DNA of 5,855 bases from Methylococcaceae bacterium (GTDB lineage Bacteria > Pseudomonadota > Gammaproteobacteria > Methylococcales > Methylococcaceae). How positions within the stretch are numbered: the first letter of the stretch is position 1; each line of letters opens with the position of its first letter. This document shows positions 1 to 5,750 of this stretch, piece after piece. A program made the translations under genes and the position numbers. A model generated the notes under the pieces. The model saw only the letters and a program-made list of their open reading frames with translations, did no database searches and was not told the DNA's origin. The stretch covers positions 1-5,855 of the forward strand of contig VEPB01000202.1 of assembly GCA_012026715.1 (NCBI GenBank), read 5' to 3'.

Positions 1-619
1 AGATGTAGGCGAGGTGGCTGCAGCGCTCGGCCTCGTCCATGTAGTGGGTGGTGACGAAAAAGGTCATGCCGCGGGCCGACAGTTCGAACAGCAAGTCCCA
101 CAGCTGCCGCCGAGCCACCGGGTCGATGCCGGCGGTGGGTTCATCGAGAAACAGGATGGAAGGGGCGTGCAGCATGGCGCAGGCTAAAGCCAGCCGCTGC
201 TTCCAGCCTCCCGACAACCGCCCCGCGAGCCTTTCCAGATAAGGCGTCAGCGCATTGCGGTCGATCGCTTCGCCGATCCGGCTTTCCAGGGTCGCGCCCC
301 TCAGCCCGTAGGCCTTTCCGTAGAATCGCAGGTTCTCCACCACGGTGAGGTCGTCGTAGAGGCTGAACTTCTGGCTCATGTAGCCGATGGCGCCGCGCAC
401 CCCGTCGGGATCGTGGCCCACGTCGATGCCCATGACCGAGGCGCTGCCTTCACTGATGGGGAGGAGGCCGGTGAGCATCTTGATGGTCACCGTCTTGCCG
501 CTGCCGTTGGGGCCCAGAAAGCCGAAGATTTCCCCCTTGGGCACGGTGAAATCGATGTGATCCACCACCGTGTTGTCGCCGAAGCGGCGGGGCAGGCCTT
601 CGGTGCGGATCGCGTGCAT
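1..619 (-). CDS. ABC-2 type efflux transporter ATP-binding protein (YbhF-like), 3' end beyond window
   Basis: This is the nucleotide-binding subunit of an ABC exporter, and 206 codons are visible. All core motifs are present and intact: Walker A GPNGSGKT (residues 36-43), Q-loop Gln83 in MSQKFSLYDDLT, signature LSGGWKQ (135-141), Walker B ILFLDE (155-160), D-loop AGID (163-166) and switch His192 in THYMDEAE. The signature carries Trp where many ABC proteins have Met or Gln, a form I associate with the YbhF/ABC-2 drug-efflux branch. The ATG at 619 shares one base with the TGA of the upstream adaptor gene (TGATG) and has no clear Shine-Dalgarno, so translational coupling is likely. In E. coli the equivalent order is ybhG-ybhF-ybhS-ybhR, so ABC-2 permease genes are expected past the left edge. 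Whether the full protein is a single or tandem ATPase cannot be seen. The family is sure; the exported substrate is unknown. Confidence 0.93.
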   Translation of the reverse strand, partial: MHAIRTEGLPRRFGDNTVVDHIDFTVPKGEIFGFLGPNGSGKTVTIKMLTGLLPISEGSASVMGIDVGHDPDGVRGAIGYMSQKFSLYDDLTVVENLRFYGKAYGLRGATLESRIGEAIDRNALTPYLERLAGRLSGGWKQRLALACAMLHAPSILFLDEPTAGIDPVARRQLWDLLFELSARGMTFFVTTHYMDEAERCSHLAYI

Positions 620-1710
620 CAGGCGGGCGGCGGCAGGAACCGCACCTCGGCGTGCACCCCGGCACGCAGCCGGTGATCGGCGTTGTCGATGCGCAGCTTC
701 ACCCCGATCACCTGGTGCACCCGCTCCTCCAGCGTCTGCACGTTGCGGGGCAGGAACTCGGCCTGCTGGCGGATCTGCTCCACCGTGGCTTCGATAGCCC
801 GGTCCGGGAAGGAGTCCAGCCGCACCTCCACCTTCTGGCCCAAGCGAACCTGACCGATGCGAGGCTCCGGCACGTAAACCATCACGAACAGCTGAGCATC
901 CTCCAACAGTTTGGCGACGATGGCGGTGGGCTGCAGCAGCTGGCCCGGCCGCTGGTCCAGAACCTCCACGGTGGCGGCCGCCGGCGCCGTCACCCGATGT
1001 TCGTTCCACAACACCTCCGCCTCGTGCACCTGGCCCTCGGCCGTCGCCACGTCGGCGCGCGCCGCTTCCACGTCCTCCCGGCGAAAGCCGTTGCGGGCAC
1101 GGTCCAACACCGCCTCGGCCGCGGCCAGCCGGCCCGCGGCCGCATCAAAACTGTGCTGCAGGCTGACCACCTGGGCATTGGCCATGTCGCGGCGGGTGCG
1201 GGCGTCGTCGTACTGCTGGCGGGAAGCGACCGACCGCGCCAGCAAGTCCTGGTAGCGGCGCAATTCGCGCTCGGCGTTGGCCGCGTCGGCCTTGGCGCGG
1301 GCCAGATCGGCCCGGGCCGATTCCAGCTCCTGCCGGCGGAAGCCCGGCTTGTTGCCGTCGAAGCGGACTGCCGCACGGGATTCGGCAATGTCTTCCGGAC
1401 GCGAGCCATTTTCCAGCTTCTCCAGGTTCGCCCGCGCCTGCTGCAACCGGCCACGGGCCTGTTCGACCCGCGCCGCCTGCTCGCCGTCCTCGAACTCCAC
1501 CAGGATCTGGCCGGCTTCCACGTGGTCGCCCTCGCGCACGCGGATCGCGCTGATGCGCCCGCCGACCTTGGAACCCACCCCGATATTGCGCGCCTCCAGC
1601 ACGCCGGAAGCGGTCAGTTCCGCCGGCCCGGCGAGCCATTGCCGATAGGCGTAGTAGCCGCCCAGGCAGAGGACGACGAGGGTTGGCAGCAAAACTTTCC
1701 TTGCGATCAC
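619..1710 (-). CDS. HlyD/YbhG-family membrane fusion (periplasmic adaptor) protein of an ABC efflux pump
   Basis: This 363-residue adaptor should bridge an inner-membrane ABC exporter and an outer-membrane channel. Residues 5-20 form one hydrophobic anchor or uncleaved signal. A lipoyl-like half-domain follows at about 35-75 (GVLEARNIGVGSKVGGRISAIRV, then VREGDHVEAGQ). Residues 76-235 are a long Ala/Arg/Glu-rich coiled-coil hairpin. The second lipoyl half is at about 238-270 (HRVTAPAAATVEVLDQRPGQ), and a beta-barrel and membrane-proximal region run to the end, including AEFLPRNVQT and LRAGVHAEVRF, which match the YbhG C-terminal pattern. A 14-residue motif G-x-R-x-[ED/QE]-[ILV] occurs three times in the coiled coil (starts 102, 123, 208); the first two are adjacent and look duplicated. 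The start codon is GTG at 1710; no ATG or other usable start lies in frame upstream before the promoter, and no good Shine-Dalgarno is seen. The gene overlaps the ATPase gene by one base. The substrate is unknown. Confidence 0.9.
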   Translation of the reverse strand: MIARKVLLPTLVVLCLGGYYAYRQWLAGPAELTASGVLEARNIGVGSKVGGRISAIRVREGDHVEAGQILVEFEDGEQAARVEQARGRLQQARANLEKLENGSRPEDIAESRAAVRFDGNKPGFRRQELESARADLARAKADAANAERELRRYQDLLARSVASRQQYDDARTRRDMANAQVVSLQHSFDAAAGRLAAAEAVLDRARNGFRREDVEAARADVATAEGQVHEAEVLWNEHRVTAPAAATVEVLDQRPGQLLQPTAIVAKLLEDAQLFVMVYVPEPRIGQVRLGQKVEVRLDSFPDRAIEATVEQIRQQAEFLPRNVQTLEERVHQVIGVKLRIDNADHRLRAGVHAEVRFLPPPA

Positions 1711-1743
1711 GGGGCAGCCGGCGGGACTCGGGAGGGTGCGGGG

Positions 1744-1749
1744 ATTGTA
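1744..1749 (-). promoter_or_regulatory. Candidate -10 box for the hlyD/ABC operon
   Basis: Read on the minus strand this is TACAAT, one mismatch from TATAAT, inside GGCTACAATCC. It lies 34 bases upstream of the GTG start, which would give a leader of roughly 25-30 bases. The matching -35 is poor: TCGGGA at a 17-base spacing. It is therefore a plausible but unproven sigma70 promoter. It lies in the only intergenic stretch that can serve the operon. Confidence 0.4.
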
Positions 1750-1984
1750 GCCGACTTCACTCGGAGTCCCGAGACATAGCCTCTCGGATTTCCCAGAAAT
1801 TAAGCGGCCTCGGGCAGATGGTCGAGGCGCCTCACGACAGGACCTGTGACCCCGCGCAACCCTCAGTGACTCGGCGACGGGAATTATTCACGCGCCTTTC
1901 CGGGAGTTTGTCGACGCCTTCTCGGGTGCTTTTCCGTATCGGCGGTTTCCGCGCCACGCCCACAATACCGCCGCTCTGAACGAC

Positions 1985-1997
1985 GCCCCGCGGGGGC
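1985..1997 (+). other. Small GC hairpin in the mxaF leader
   Basis: GCCCC (1985-1989) pairs with GGGGC (1993-1997) across a 3-base GCG loop. It ends 15 bases before the Shine-Dalgarno of mxaF. In the transcript it could act as a 5' stabilising stem or tune ribosome access. It is short, and in GC-rich DNA such stems can arise by chance. Confidence 0.3.
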
Positions 1998-2012
1998 TCT
2001 CCAACATCTACC

Positions 2013-2018
2013 AGGAGG
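2013..2018 (+). promoter_or_regulatory. Strong Shine-Dalgarno of mxaF
   Basis: AGGAGG, a full six-base anti-16S match, sits 5 bases before the ATG at 2024. It is the strongest ribosome site in the window; mxaJ, mxaG and mxaI each have only GAGGA. This fits MxaF being one of the most abundant proteins in methanol-oxidising bacteria. Confidence 0.85.
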
Positions 2019-2023
2019 ATTTC

Positions 2024-3829
2024 ATGCGTATTACCAAACTGGCGAGCGGCGTGGCGACTGCGCTGCTGGCGACCGGGGCAATGCTGGCCAGCCAAGGTGC
2101 AGCCGCCAACGAAGACCTGGACAAGCTGTCGAAAGACGACCGCAACTGGGTCATGCAGACCAAGGACTACAGCGCCACCCATTTCAGCAAGCTGACCCAG
2201 ATCAACAGCCACAACGTCAAGGACCTGAAGGTCGCCTGGACTATGTCCACCGGCACCCTGCACGGCCACGAAGGCGCCCCCCTGGTGGTGGACGGCGTCA
2301 TGTATATCCACACCCCTTTCCCCAACAACATCTACGCGGTGGATCTCAACGACACCCGCAAGATTCTGTGGGAATACAAGCCCAAGCAGAATCCGGCGGC
2401 ACGAGCCGTCGCCTGCTGCGACATCGTCAACCGGGGATTGGCCTATGTGCCCGCCGGCGACCACGGCCCCGCCAAGATCTTCCTGGCCCAGCTGGATGGC
2501 CACATCGTCGCCCTCGACGCCAAGACCGGCGCGGAAATCTGGAAGATGGAGAACTCCGACATCGCCATGGGCTCCACCCTCACCGGCGCGCCCTTCGTGG
2601 CGAAGGACAAGGTACTGGTGGGCTCCGCCGGCGCCGAGCTGGGCGTGCGCGGCTATGTCACCGCCTACAACATCAAGGACGGCAAGCAGGAATGGCGCGC
2701 CTACGCCACCGGTCCCGACGAGGACATCCTGCTCGACAAGGACTTCAACAAGCACAATCCCCACTACGGCCAATTCGGCCTGGGACAGCAAACCTGGGAA
2801 GGCGACGCCTGGAAGATCGGCGGTGGCACCAATTGGGGCTGGTATGCCTATGACCCCAAGCTGGACATGGTCTACTACGGCTCCGGCAATCCGGCGCCCT
2901 GGAACGAGACCATGCGGCCCGGCGACAACAAATGGACCATGACCATCTGGGGCCGCGACCTCGACTCCGGCAAGGCCAAGTTTGGCTACCAGAAGACGCC
3001 CCACGACGAGTGGGATTATGCGGGCATCAACTACATGGGCCTGTCGGAGCAGGAAGTCAACGGCAAGATGACGCCGCTATTGACCCATCCCGACCGCAAC
3101 GGCCTGGTTTACACCCTCAACCGGGAAACCGGCGATTTGGTCAACGCCTTCAAGATCGACGACACCGTCAACTGGGTGAAAAAGGTGGACATCAAGACCG
3201 GCCTGCCGATCCGCGATCCGGAATACGCCACCTACATGGATCACGAAGGCAAGGGCATCTGCCCTTCGGCCATGGGCTATCACAACCAGGGCATCGAGTC
3301 CTATGACGCCGAGAAGAAGTTGTTCTTCATGGGCGTCAACCACATCTGCATGGACTGGGAACCCTTCATGCTGCCCTACCGGGCCGGCCAGTTCTTCGTG
3401 GGCGCGACCCTGAACATGTATCCGGGACCCAAGGGCACCCTGGGACAGGTCAAGGCCATGAACTCGGTGACCGGCAAGATGGCCTGGGAAGTGCCCGAGA
3501 AGTTCGCGGTGTGGGGCGGCACTCTCGCAACGGCGGGCGATCTGGTCTTCTACGGCACCCTGGAGGGCTACATCAAGGCCCGCGATTCCCGTACCGGCGA
3601 ATTGAAGTGGCAGTTCCAGCTGCCCTCGGGCGTGATCGGCCACCCCATCACCTACCAGCACAACGGCAAGCAGTACGTTGCCATCTACAGCGGCGTCGGC
3701 GGCTGGCCGGGTGTGGGCCTGGTGTTCGACCTGAAGGATCCGACCGCAGGGCTGGGCGCCGTGGGCGCGTTCAAGGAACTGGCCCACTACACCCAGATGG
3801 GCGGTTCGGTGTTCGTGTTCGCGTTGTGA
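2024..3829 (+). CDS. mxaF: Methanol dehydrogenase large (alpha) subunit, calcium/PQQ type, precursor
   Basis: This is the catalytic subunit of periplasmic quinoprotein methanol dehydrogenase, which oxidises methanol to formaldehyde and passes electrons to cytochrome cL. The 601-residue precursor has a Sec signal cut after AAA28, leaving a 573-residue mature chain starting NEDLDKLS. An offset of 28 maps the known Methylobacterium enzyme residues directly: vicinal Cys131-Cys132 (mature 103-104) over PQQ, Ca ligands Glu205 (177) and Asn289 (261), PQQ-stacking Trp271 (243), and catalytic Asp331 (303) in DEWDYAGIN. With one residue deleted after that point, Arg358 (331) and the second disulfide pair Cys413/Cys442 (386/415) also match. 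Two residues after the catalytic Asp is Ala333, where lanthanide-dependent XoxF has Asp, so this is the Ca-dependent MxaF, not XoxF. It is the first gene of the mxa operon and full length with all key residues intact. Confidence 0.98.
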   Translation: MRITKLASGVATALLATGAMLASQGAAANEDLDKLSKDDRNWVMQTKDYSATHFSKLTQINSHNVKDLKVAWTMSTGTLHGHEGAPLVVDGVMYIHTPFPNNIYAVDLNDTRKILWEYKPKQNPAARAVACCDIVNRGLAYVPAGDHGPAKIFLAQLDGHIVALDAKTGAEIWKMENSDIAMGSTLTGAPFVAKDKVLVGSAGAELGVRGYVTAYNIKDGKQEWRAYATGPDEDILLDKDFNKHNPHYGQFGLGQQTWEGDAWKIGGGTNWGWYAYDPKLDMVYYGSGNPAPWNETMRPGDNKWTMTIWGRDLDSGKAKFGYQKTPHDEWDYAGINYMGLSEQEVNGKMTPLLTHPDRNGLVYTLNRETGDLVNAFKIDDTVNWVKKVDIKTGLPIRDPEYATYMDHEGKGICPSAMGYHNQGIESYDAEKKLFFMGVNHICMDWEPFMLPYRAGQFFVGATLNMYPGPKGTLGQVKAMNSVTGKMAWEVPEKFAVWGGTLATAGDLVFYGTLEGYIKARDSRTGELKWQFQLPSGVIGHPITYQHNGKQYVAIYSGVGGWPGVGLVFDLKDPTAGLGAVGAFKELAHYTQMGGSVFVFAL

Positions 3830-3839
3830 GGCCATCGGT

Positions 3840-3872
3840 CCCTCGTTCCCACGGTCTGTGTGGGAACGAGGG
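3840..3872. repeat. Palindrome 1 of the mxaF-mxaJ spacer (perfect 13-bp stem)
   Basis: Left arm 3840-3852 (CCCTCGTTCCCAC) and right arm 3860-3872 are exact reverse complements around a 7-base loop. It begins 11 bases after the mxaF stop codon. The sequence resembles a dispersed CTCGTTCCCAC...GTGGGAACGAG repeat seen in many gammaproteobacterial genomes (from memory, not searched). No T-run follows, so it is not a standard intrinsic terminator. It could block 3' exonucleases and stabilise the mxaF part of the message. Confidence 0.85.
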
Positions 3873-3893
3873 CCGGGACGCTCCGCGTCCCGG
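3873..3893. repeat. Palindrome 2 of the mxaF-mxaJ spacer (perfect 8-bp stem)
   Basis: CCGGGACG (3873-3880) pairs exactly with CGTCCCGG (3886-3893) around CTCCG. It abuts palindrome 1 with no base between, and the two are probably one composite repeat unit. TTAAAGG follows, with only two T residues, so any termination would be weak or partial. Confidence 0.8.
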
Positions 3894-3902
3894 TTAAAGG
3901 CT

Positions 3903-3974
3903 GGCGGGTTACGGCGCACATTGAGGCTACCGAAAACGGAAACGCTTGCACGGCGTGCGCCTAACCCACCCTAC
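3903..3974. repeat. Palindrome 3 of the mxaF-mxaJ spacer, GTAG-headed long hairpin
   Basis: The arms 3903-3919 and 3955-3970 pair over 15 base pairs: GG/CC, a C-A mismatch (3905/3968), GGGTTA/TAACCC, a bulged C3912, then GGCGCAC/GTGCGCC. The loop is about 35 bases (3920-3954). On the minus strand the tetranucleotide GTAG (3974-3971) stands directly before the stem, as in REP elements recognised by RAYT (TnpA-REP) transposases. It ends 11 bases before the mxaJ ribosome site. Confidence 0.7.
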
Positions 3975-3985
3975 ATTGATTATTC

Positions 3986-3990
3986 GAGGA
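3986..3990 (+). promoter_or_regulatory. Shine-Dalgarno fixing the mxaJ start
   Basis: GAGGA lies 6 bases before the ATG at 3997. The alternative in-frame ATG at 3946 lies inside the loop of palindrome 3, has no ribosome site, and would place 17 extra residues before an otherwise normal signal peptide. The 10-base string ATTCGAGGAA (3982-3991) recurs exactly before mxaG (4846-4855). Confidence 0.75.
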
Positions 3991-3996
3991 ATTGTC

Positions 3997-4839
3997 ATGC
4001 GATTGATCCCTCTCGCCGTAGCGGCGCTGGTGGGCCTTGCCCCCGGCGCCCGTGCGGCGAACAAGGCGGAACCTCTGAAGGTTTGTGCCGCCGAGAATGA
4101 ACTGCCCTATTCCGACAAAAACGGCAAGGGCTTCGAGAATCGGCTGGCGGAATTGGTCGGCAAGGAATTGGGCCGGCCGGTTGAAAACGTGTGGTGGACC
4201 GACGCCCGCTACTTCGTCCGCGACCTCTTGGAAGCCGGCAAGTGCGATGTGGTGATGGGCGTCGATACCGGGGATCCGCGGATGCTCACCACGGCACCCT
4301 ATTACCGCTCCGGTTATGTCTTCGTCTATCCCAAGGATCAGGAGGGCAAGTACCGCGATTGGCAGAGCCCCGCGCTGAAGACCGCCGGCCACATTGCCTT
4401 CGTGCCGGACACGCCCGCCGACGTGATGATGAAAAAGATCGGCCGCTTCAACGACATGTTCAACTACATGCATTCCCTGGTGGACTTCAAGTCGCGCCGC
4501 AACCAGTACGTGAAATACGACATGGAACGGCTGGTGGGCGAAGTCGCCTCCGGCAAGGCGGAAGTCGCGGCGGTGTGGGGACCGGCGGCGGCCCGTTACG
4601 TCAAGGCGGCCGCCAAGCCGCTGGCGATGGCGGTCATCCCCGACACCAACAGCCGCAGCGACGGTGAATTCGTGCCCCACCATTACCGCACGTCCATGGG
4701 CGTGCGCAAGAACGACGCGGCGTTGCTGAAGGCGCTCAACGGCATCATCGCCAAGCACTCGGCGGAAATCACCGAAATCCTGCAGGCCGAGGGCGTGCCC
4801 CTGCTGCCCTTGGATGACGGCAAACTTGCCAACAACTGA
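3997..4839 (+). CDS. mxaJ: MxaJ, periplasmic solute-binding-fold protein of the methanol oxidation system
   Basis: MxaJ belongs to the family 3 extracellular solute-binding fold. It is required for active methanol dehydrogenase and is thought to assist assembly or maturation; its exact role is unsettled. From the ATG at 3997 the protein is 280 residues with a Sec signal cut after ARA20. Visible features are the lobe-1 opening LKVCAAENELPYSD (27-40), then GFENRLAELVGKELG (45-59), WWTDARYFVRDLLEAGKCDVVMGV (66-89) and TTAPYYRSGYVFVY (98-111), typical of MxaJ/XoxJ. Lobe 2 holds VASGKAEVAAVWGPAAARYV (183-202). Two cysteines, Cys30 and Cys83, could form a disulfide. XoxJ is the closest alternative, but the place between mxaF and mxaG makes MxaJ the right name. 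It is separated from mxaF by 167 bases of palindromes and from mxaG by 19. Confidence 0.95.
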   Translation: MRLIPLAVAALVGLAPGARAANKAEPLKVCAAENELPYSDKNGKGFENRLAELVGKELGRPVENVWWTDARYFVRDLLEAGKCDVVMGVDTGDPRMLTTAPYYRSGYVFVYPKDQEGKYRDWQSPALKTAGHIAFVPDTPADVMMKKIGRFNDMFNYMHSLVDFKSRRNQYVKYDMERLVGEVASGKAEVAAVWGPAAARYVKAAAKPLAMAVIPDTNSRSDGEFVPHHYRTSMGVRKNDAALLKALNGIIAKHSAEITEILQAEGVPLLPLDDGKLANN

Positions 4840-4849
4840 TCGACCATTC

Positions 4850-4854
4850 GAGGA
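4850..4854 (+). promoter_or_regulatory. Shine-Dalgarno fixing the mxaG start
   Basis: GAGGA sits 4 bases before the ATG at 4859 within ATTCGAGGAA, the same 10-base leader string used by mxaJ. It rules out the upstream in-frame ATG at 4814, which lies inside the mxaJ coding sequence and would precede the signal peptide with 15 polar residues. Confidence 0.75.
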
Positions 4855-4858
4855 ACCC

Positions 4859-5344
4859 ATGAAACTGAGCCCCTGGGCTGCCATCGCGCTGGCAATCGCC
4901 GCCGATGCCGCCATCGTCACCCAAGCGCGGGCGGAAATCACCTTCCGCCACGCCGTCACCGGTGAAACCCTGGACTTTTCCTACGCCAAGGCCGGCGGCG
5001 ATACGGAAGCCTTCAAGAAATTCACGGAAACCGGAAAAAACCCTTACAACGGCAACAAGGAGATCACCGACAACCAAGGCCACAGCCTCTACCTGTCGGC
5101 CTGCTCCGGCTGCCACGGCCACGAGGCCGAGGGCAAGATCGGCCCCGGCCTGGCCGATGATTATTGGACCTATCCCCGCGCCACCATGGATGTGGGCCTG
5201 TTCGAGATCCTGTTCGGCGGCGCCCAGGGCTCCATGGGGCCGCAGTACGTCAACCTGAACACCGACGAGATGCTGCAGATCATGGCCTGGCTGCGCAGCG
5301 TCTACAAGGGCGACCCGGCCAAGGCCGAGTGGCTGAAGCCGTAA
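4859..5344 (+). CDS. mxaG: Cytochrome cL, electron acceptor of methanol dehydrogenase
   Basis: This is a periplasmic monohaem c-type cytochrome that takes electrons one at a time from PQQ of MxaF and hands them to a typical class I cytochrome (cH). The precursor is 161 residues with a signal peptide ending ARA25. The haem site is CSGCH (Cys82, Cys85, His86), preceded by GHSLYLSA and followed by GKIGPGLADDYWTYP (92-106), a signature I associate with cytochrome cL. Met126 in GGAQGSMGP (120-128) is the likely sixth ligand. The mature chain (about 136 residues) is shorter than the roughly 170 residues of the Methylobacterium protein and lacks a long C-terminal tail, ending soon after the final helix. 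It starts 19 bases after mxaJ, so the two are surely cotranscribed. XoxG is the alternative, disfavoured by context. Confidence 0.95.
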   Translation: MKLSPWAAIALAIAADAAIVTQARAEITFRHAVTGETLDFSYAKAGGDTEAFKKFTETGKNPYNGNKEITDNQGHSLYLSACSGCHGHEAEGKIGPGLADDYWTYPRATMDVGLFEILFGGAQGSMGPQYVNLNTDEMLQIMAWLRSVYKGDPAKAEWLKP

Positions 5345-5357
5345 GCCAGTTGAAACC

Positions 5358-5434
5358 GTAGCCCGGATGGAGCGAAGCGGAATCCGGGGATCAAACGCCT
5401 GCCCCCGTATTTCGCTTCGCTTGATACGGGCTAC
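5358..5434. repeat. Inverted REP doublet (REPIN-like) between mxaG and mxaI
   Basis: Two GTAG-headed REP-like units face each other. The left unit, 5358-5389 (+), is GTAG followed by a CCCGGAT/ATCCGGG stem (5362-5368 with 5382-5388). The right unit, 5434-5402 (-), is GTAG followed by a CCCGTAT/ATACGGG stem. The units match at 27 of 32 positions, and two of the five differences are compensatory (G-C at 5366/5384 against T-A at 5426/5408), keeping each small stem perfect. The two units can also pair with each other as one long hairpin with a 12-base loop. It fills most of the 116-base spacer. The GTAGCCCGGAT...ATCCGGG type is, to my memory, widespread in gammaproteobacteria. Confidence 0.85.
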
Positions 5435-5460
5435 CCATTACCCACAAGAGGACGACGCTC

Positions 5461-5736
5461 ATGAAAAAAACGCTCTGCATCGCTGTAACCGTATGGTTTG
5501 CCTCACCGGCCTGGGCCTACGACGGCACCAACTGCAAGGCCCCGGGCAATTGCTGGGAGCCCAAGCCCGGCTATCCGGCGCAAGTGGCGGGCAGCAAATA
5601 CGATCCCAAGCACGACCCGGCCGAATTGAACAAGCAGTCCGAGTCCATCAAGGCCATGGAAGCCCGCAATGCCAAGCGGGTCGCCAACCTCAACAAGACC
5701 GGCAAGTTCATCTACAAGGTCGACGATATCAAGTGA
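5461..5736 (+). CDS. mxaI: Methanol dehydrogenase small (beta) subunit precursor
   Basis: MxaI is the small subunit that wraps the surface of MxaF in the alpha2beta2 holoenzyme; it has no catalytic residues. The 91-residue precursor has a Sec signal cut after AWA19, leaving 72 residues beginning YDGTNCKAPGNCW. Mature Cys6 and Cys12 (precursor 25 and 31) match the conserved disulfide of the family. The rest is a Pro-rich stretch, then one long charged helix with 11 lysines in the mature chain, usual for this subunit. The ATG is preceded by GAGGA (5448-5452) at 8 bases. XoxF-type systems lack this gene, so its presence confirms the calcium-type enzyme. It is flanked on both sides by inverted REP doublets (5358-5434 and 5751-5822). 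Confidence 0.97.
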   Translation: MKKTLCIAVTVWFASPAWAYDGTNCKAPGNCWEPKPGYPAQVAGSKYDPKHDPAELNKQSESIKAMEARNAKRVANLNKTGKFIYKVDDIK

Positions 5737-5750
5737 CCGGAACTCCCTTC

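Larger units (their letters stand above)
1711..2023. promoter_or_regulatory. Divergent intergenic region between the efflux operon and mxaF
   Basis: This 313-base gap has no credible gene and must carry the promoters for both directions. Small symmetric elements visible in it are CTCGG-AGTC-CCGAG (1760-1773), the 8-base palindrome AGGCGCCT (1825-1832), the hyphenated palindrome ACAGG-A-CCTGT (1837-1847), and a GCCCC-GCG-GGGGC hairpin (1985-1997) just before the mxaF ribosome site. For mxaF the best sigma70-like pair I can find is TTGTCG (1908-1913) with an extended TGC-TTTTCC (1927-1935), which is weak. The AT-rich island GAATTATTCA (1881-1890) is another place to look. mxaF is usually transcribed strongly and under regulation, so an activator-dependent or non-consensus promoter would fit; this is inference. 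Confidence 0.6.

Noticed and set aside
652..1779. Long + strand open frame (375 codons) opposite the HlyD gene
   Set aside because: It is antisense to a clear HlyD protein, has no recognisable domain, and its His/Leu/Arg-rich composition is typical of an antisense frame in GC-rich DNA.
1683..1979. + strand open frame of 98 codons in the divergent intergenic region
   Set aside because: No ribosome site, it starts inside the antisense of hlyD, and the product looks random (Arg/Ser/Pro-rich). The region is better read as promoter DNA.
1832..3004. Long - strand open frame (390 codons) covering the mxaF promoter and the 5' half of mxaF
   Set aside because: It is antisense to mxaF; the Gly/Val/Ala/His-rich product has no motif and follows from mxaF codon bias.
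2024..3829. XoxF (lanthanide methanol dehydrogenase) instead of MxaF
   Set aside because: The extra Asp two residues after the catalytic Asp is Ala333, and mxaI is present in the operon.
3840..3893. Intrinsic terminator after mxaF
   Set aside because: The stems are strong, but no run of T follows either hairpin, and downstream genes need readthrough. Called repeats instead.
3077..3919. - strand open frame of 280 codons across the 3' half of mxaF and palindromes 1 and 2
   Set aside because: Antisense shadow of mxaF; its start lies in repeat DNA and it has no family features.
3961..4959. - strand open frame of 332 codons opposite mxaJ
   Set aside because: Antisense shadow of mxaJ, which has a signal peptide and family motifs on the + strand.
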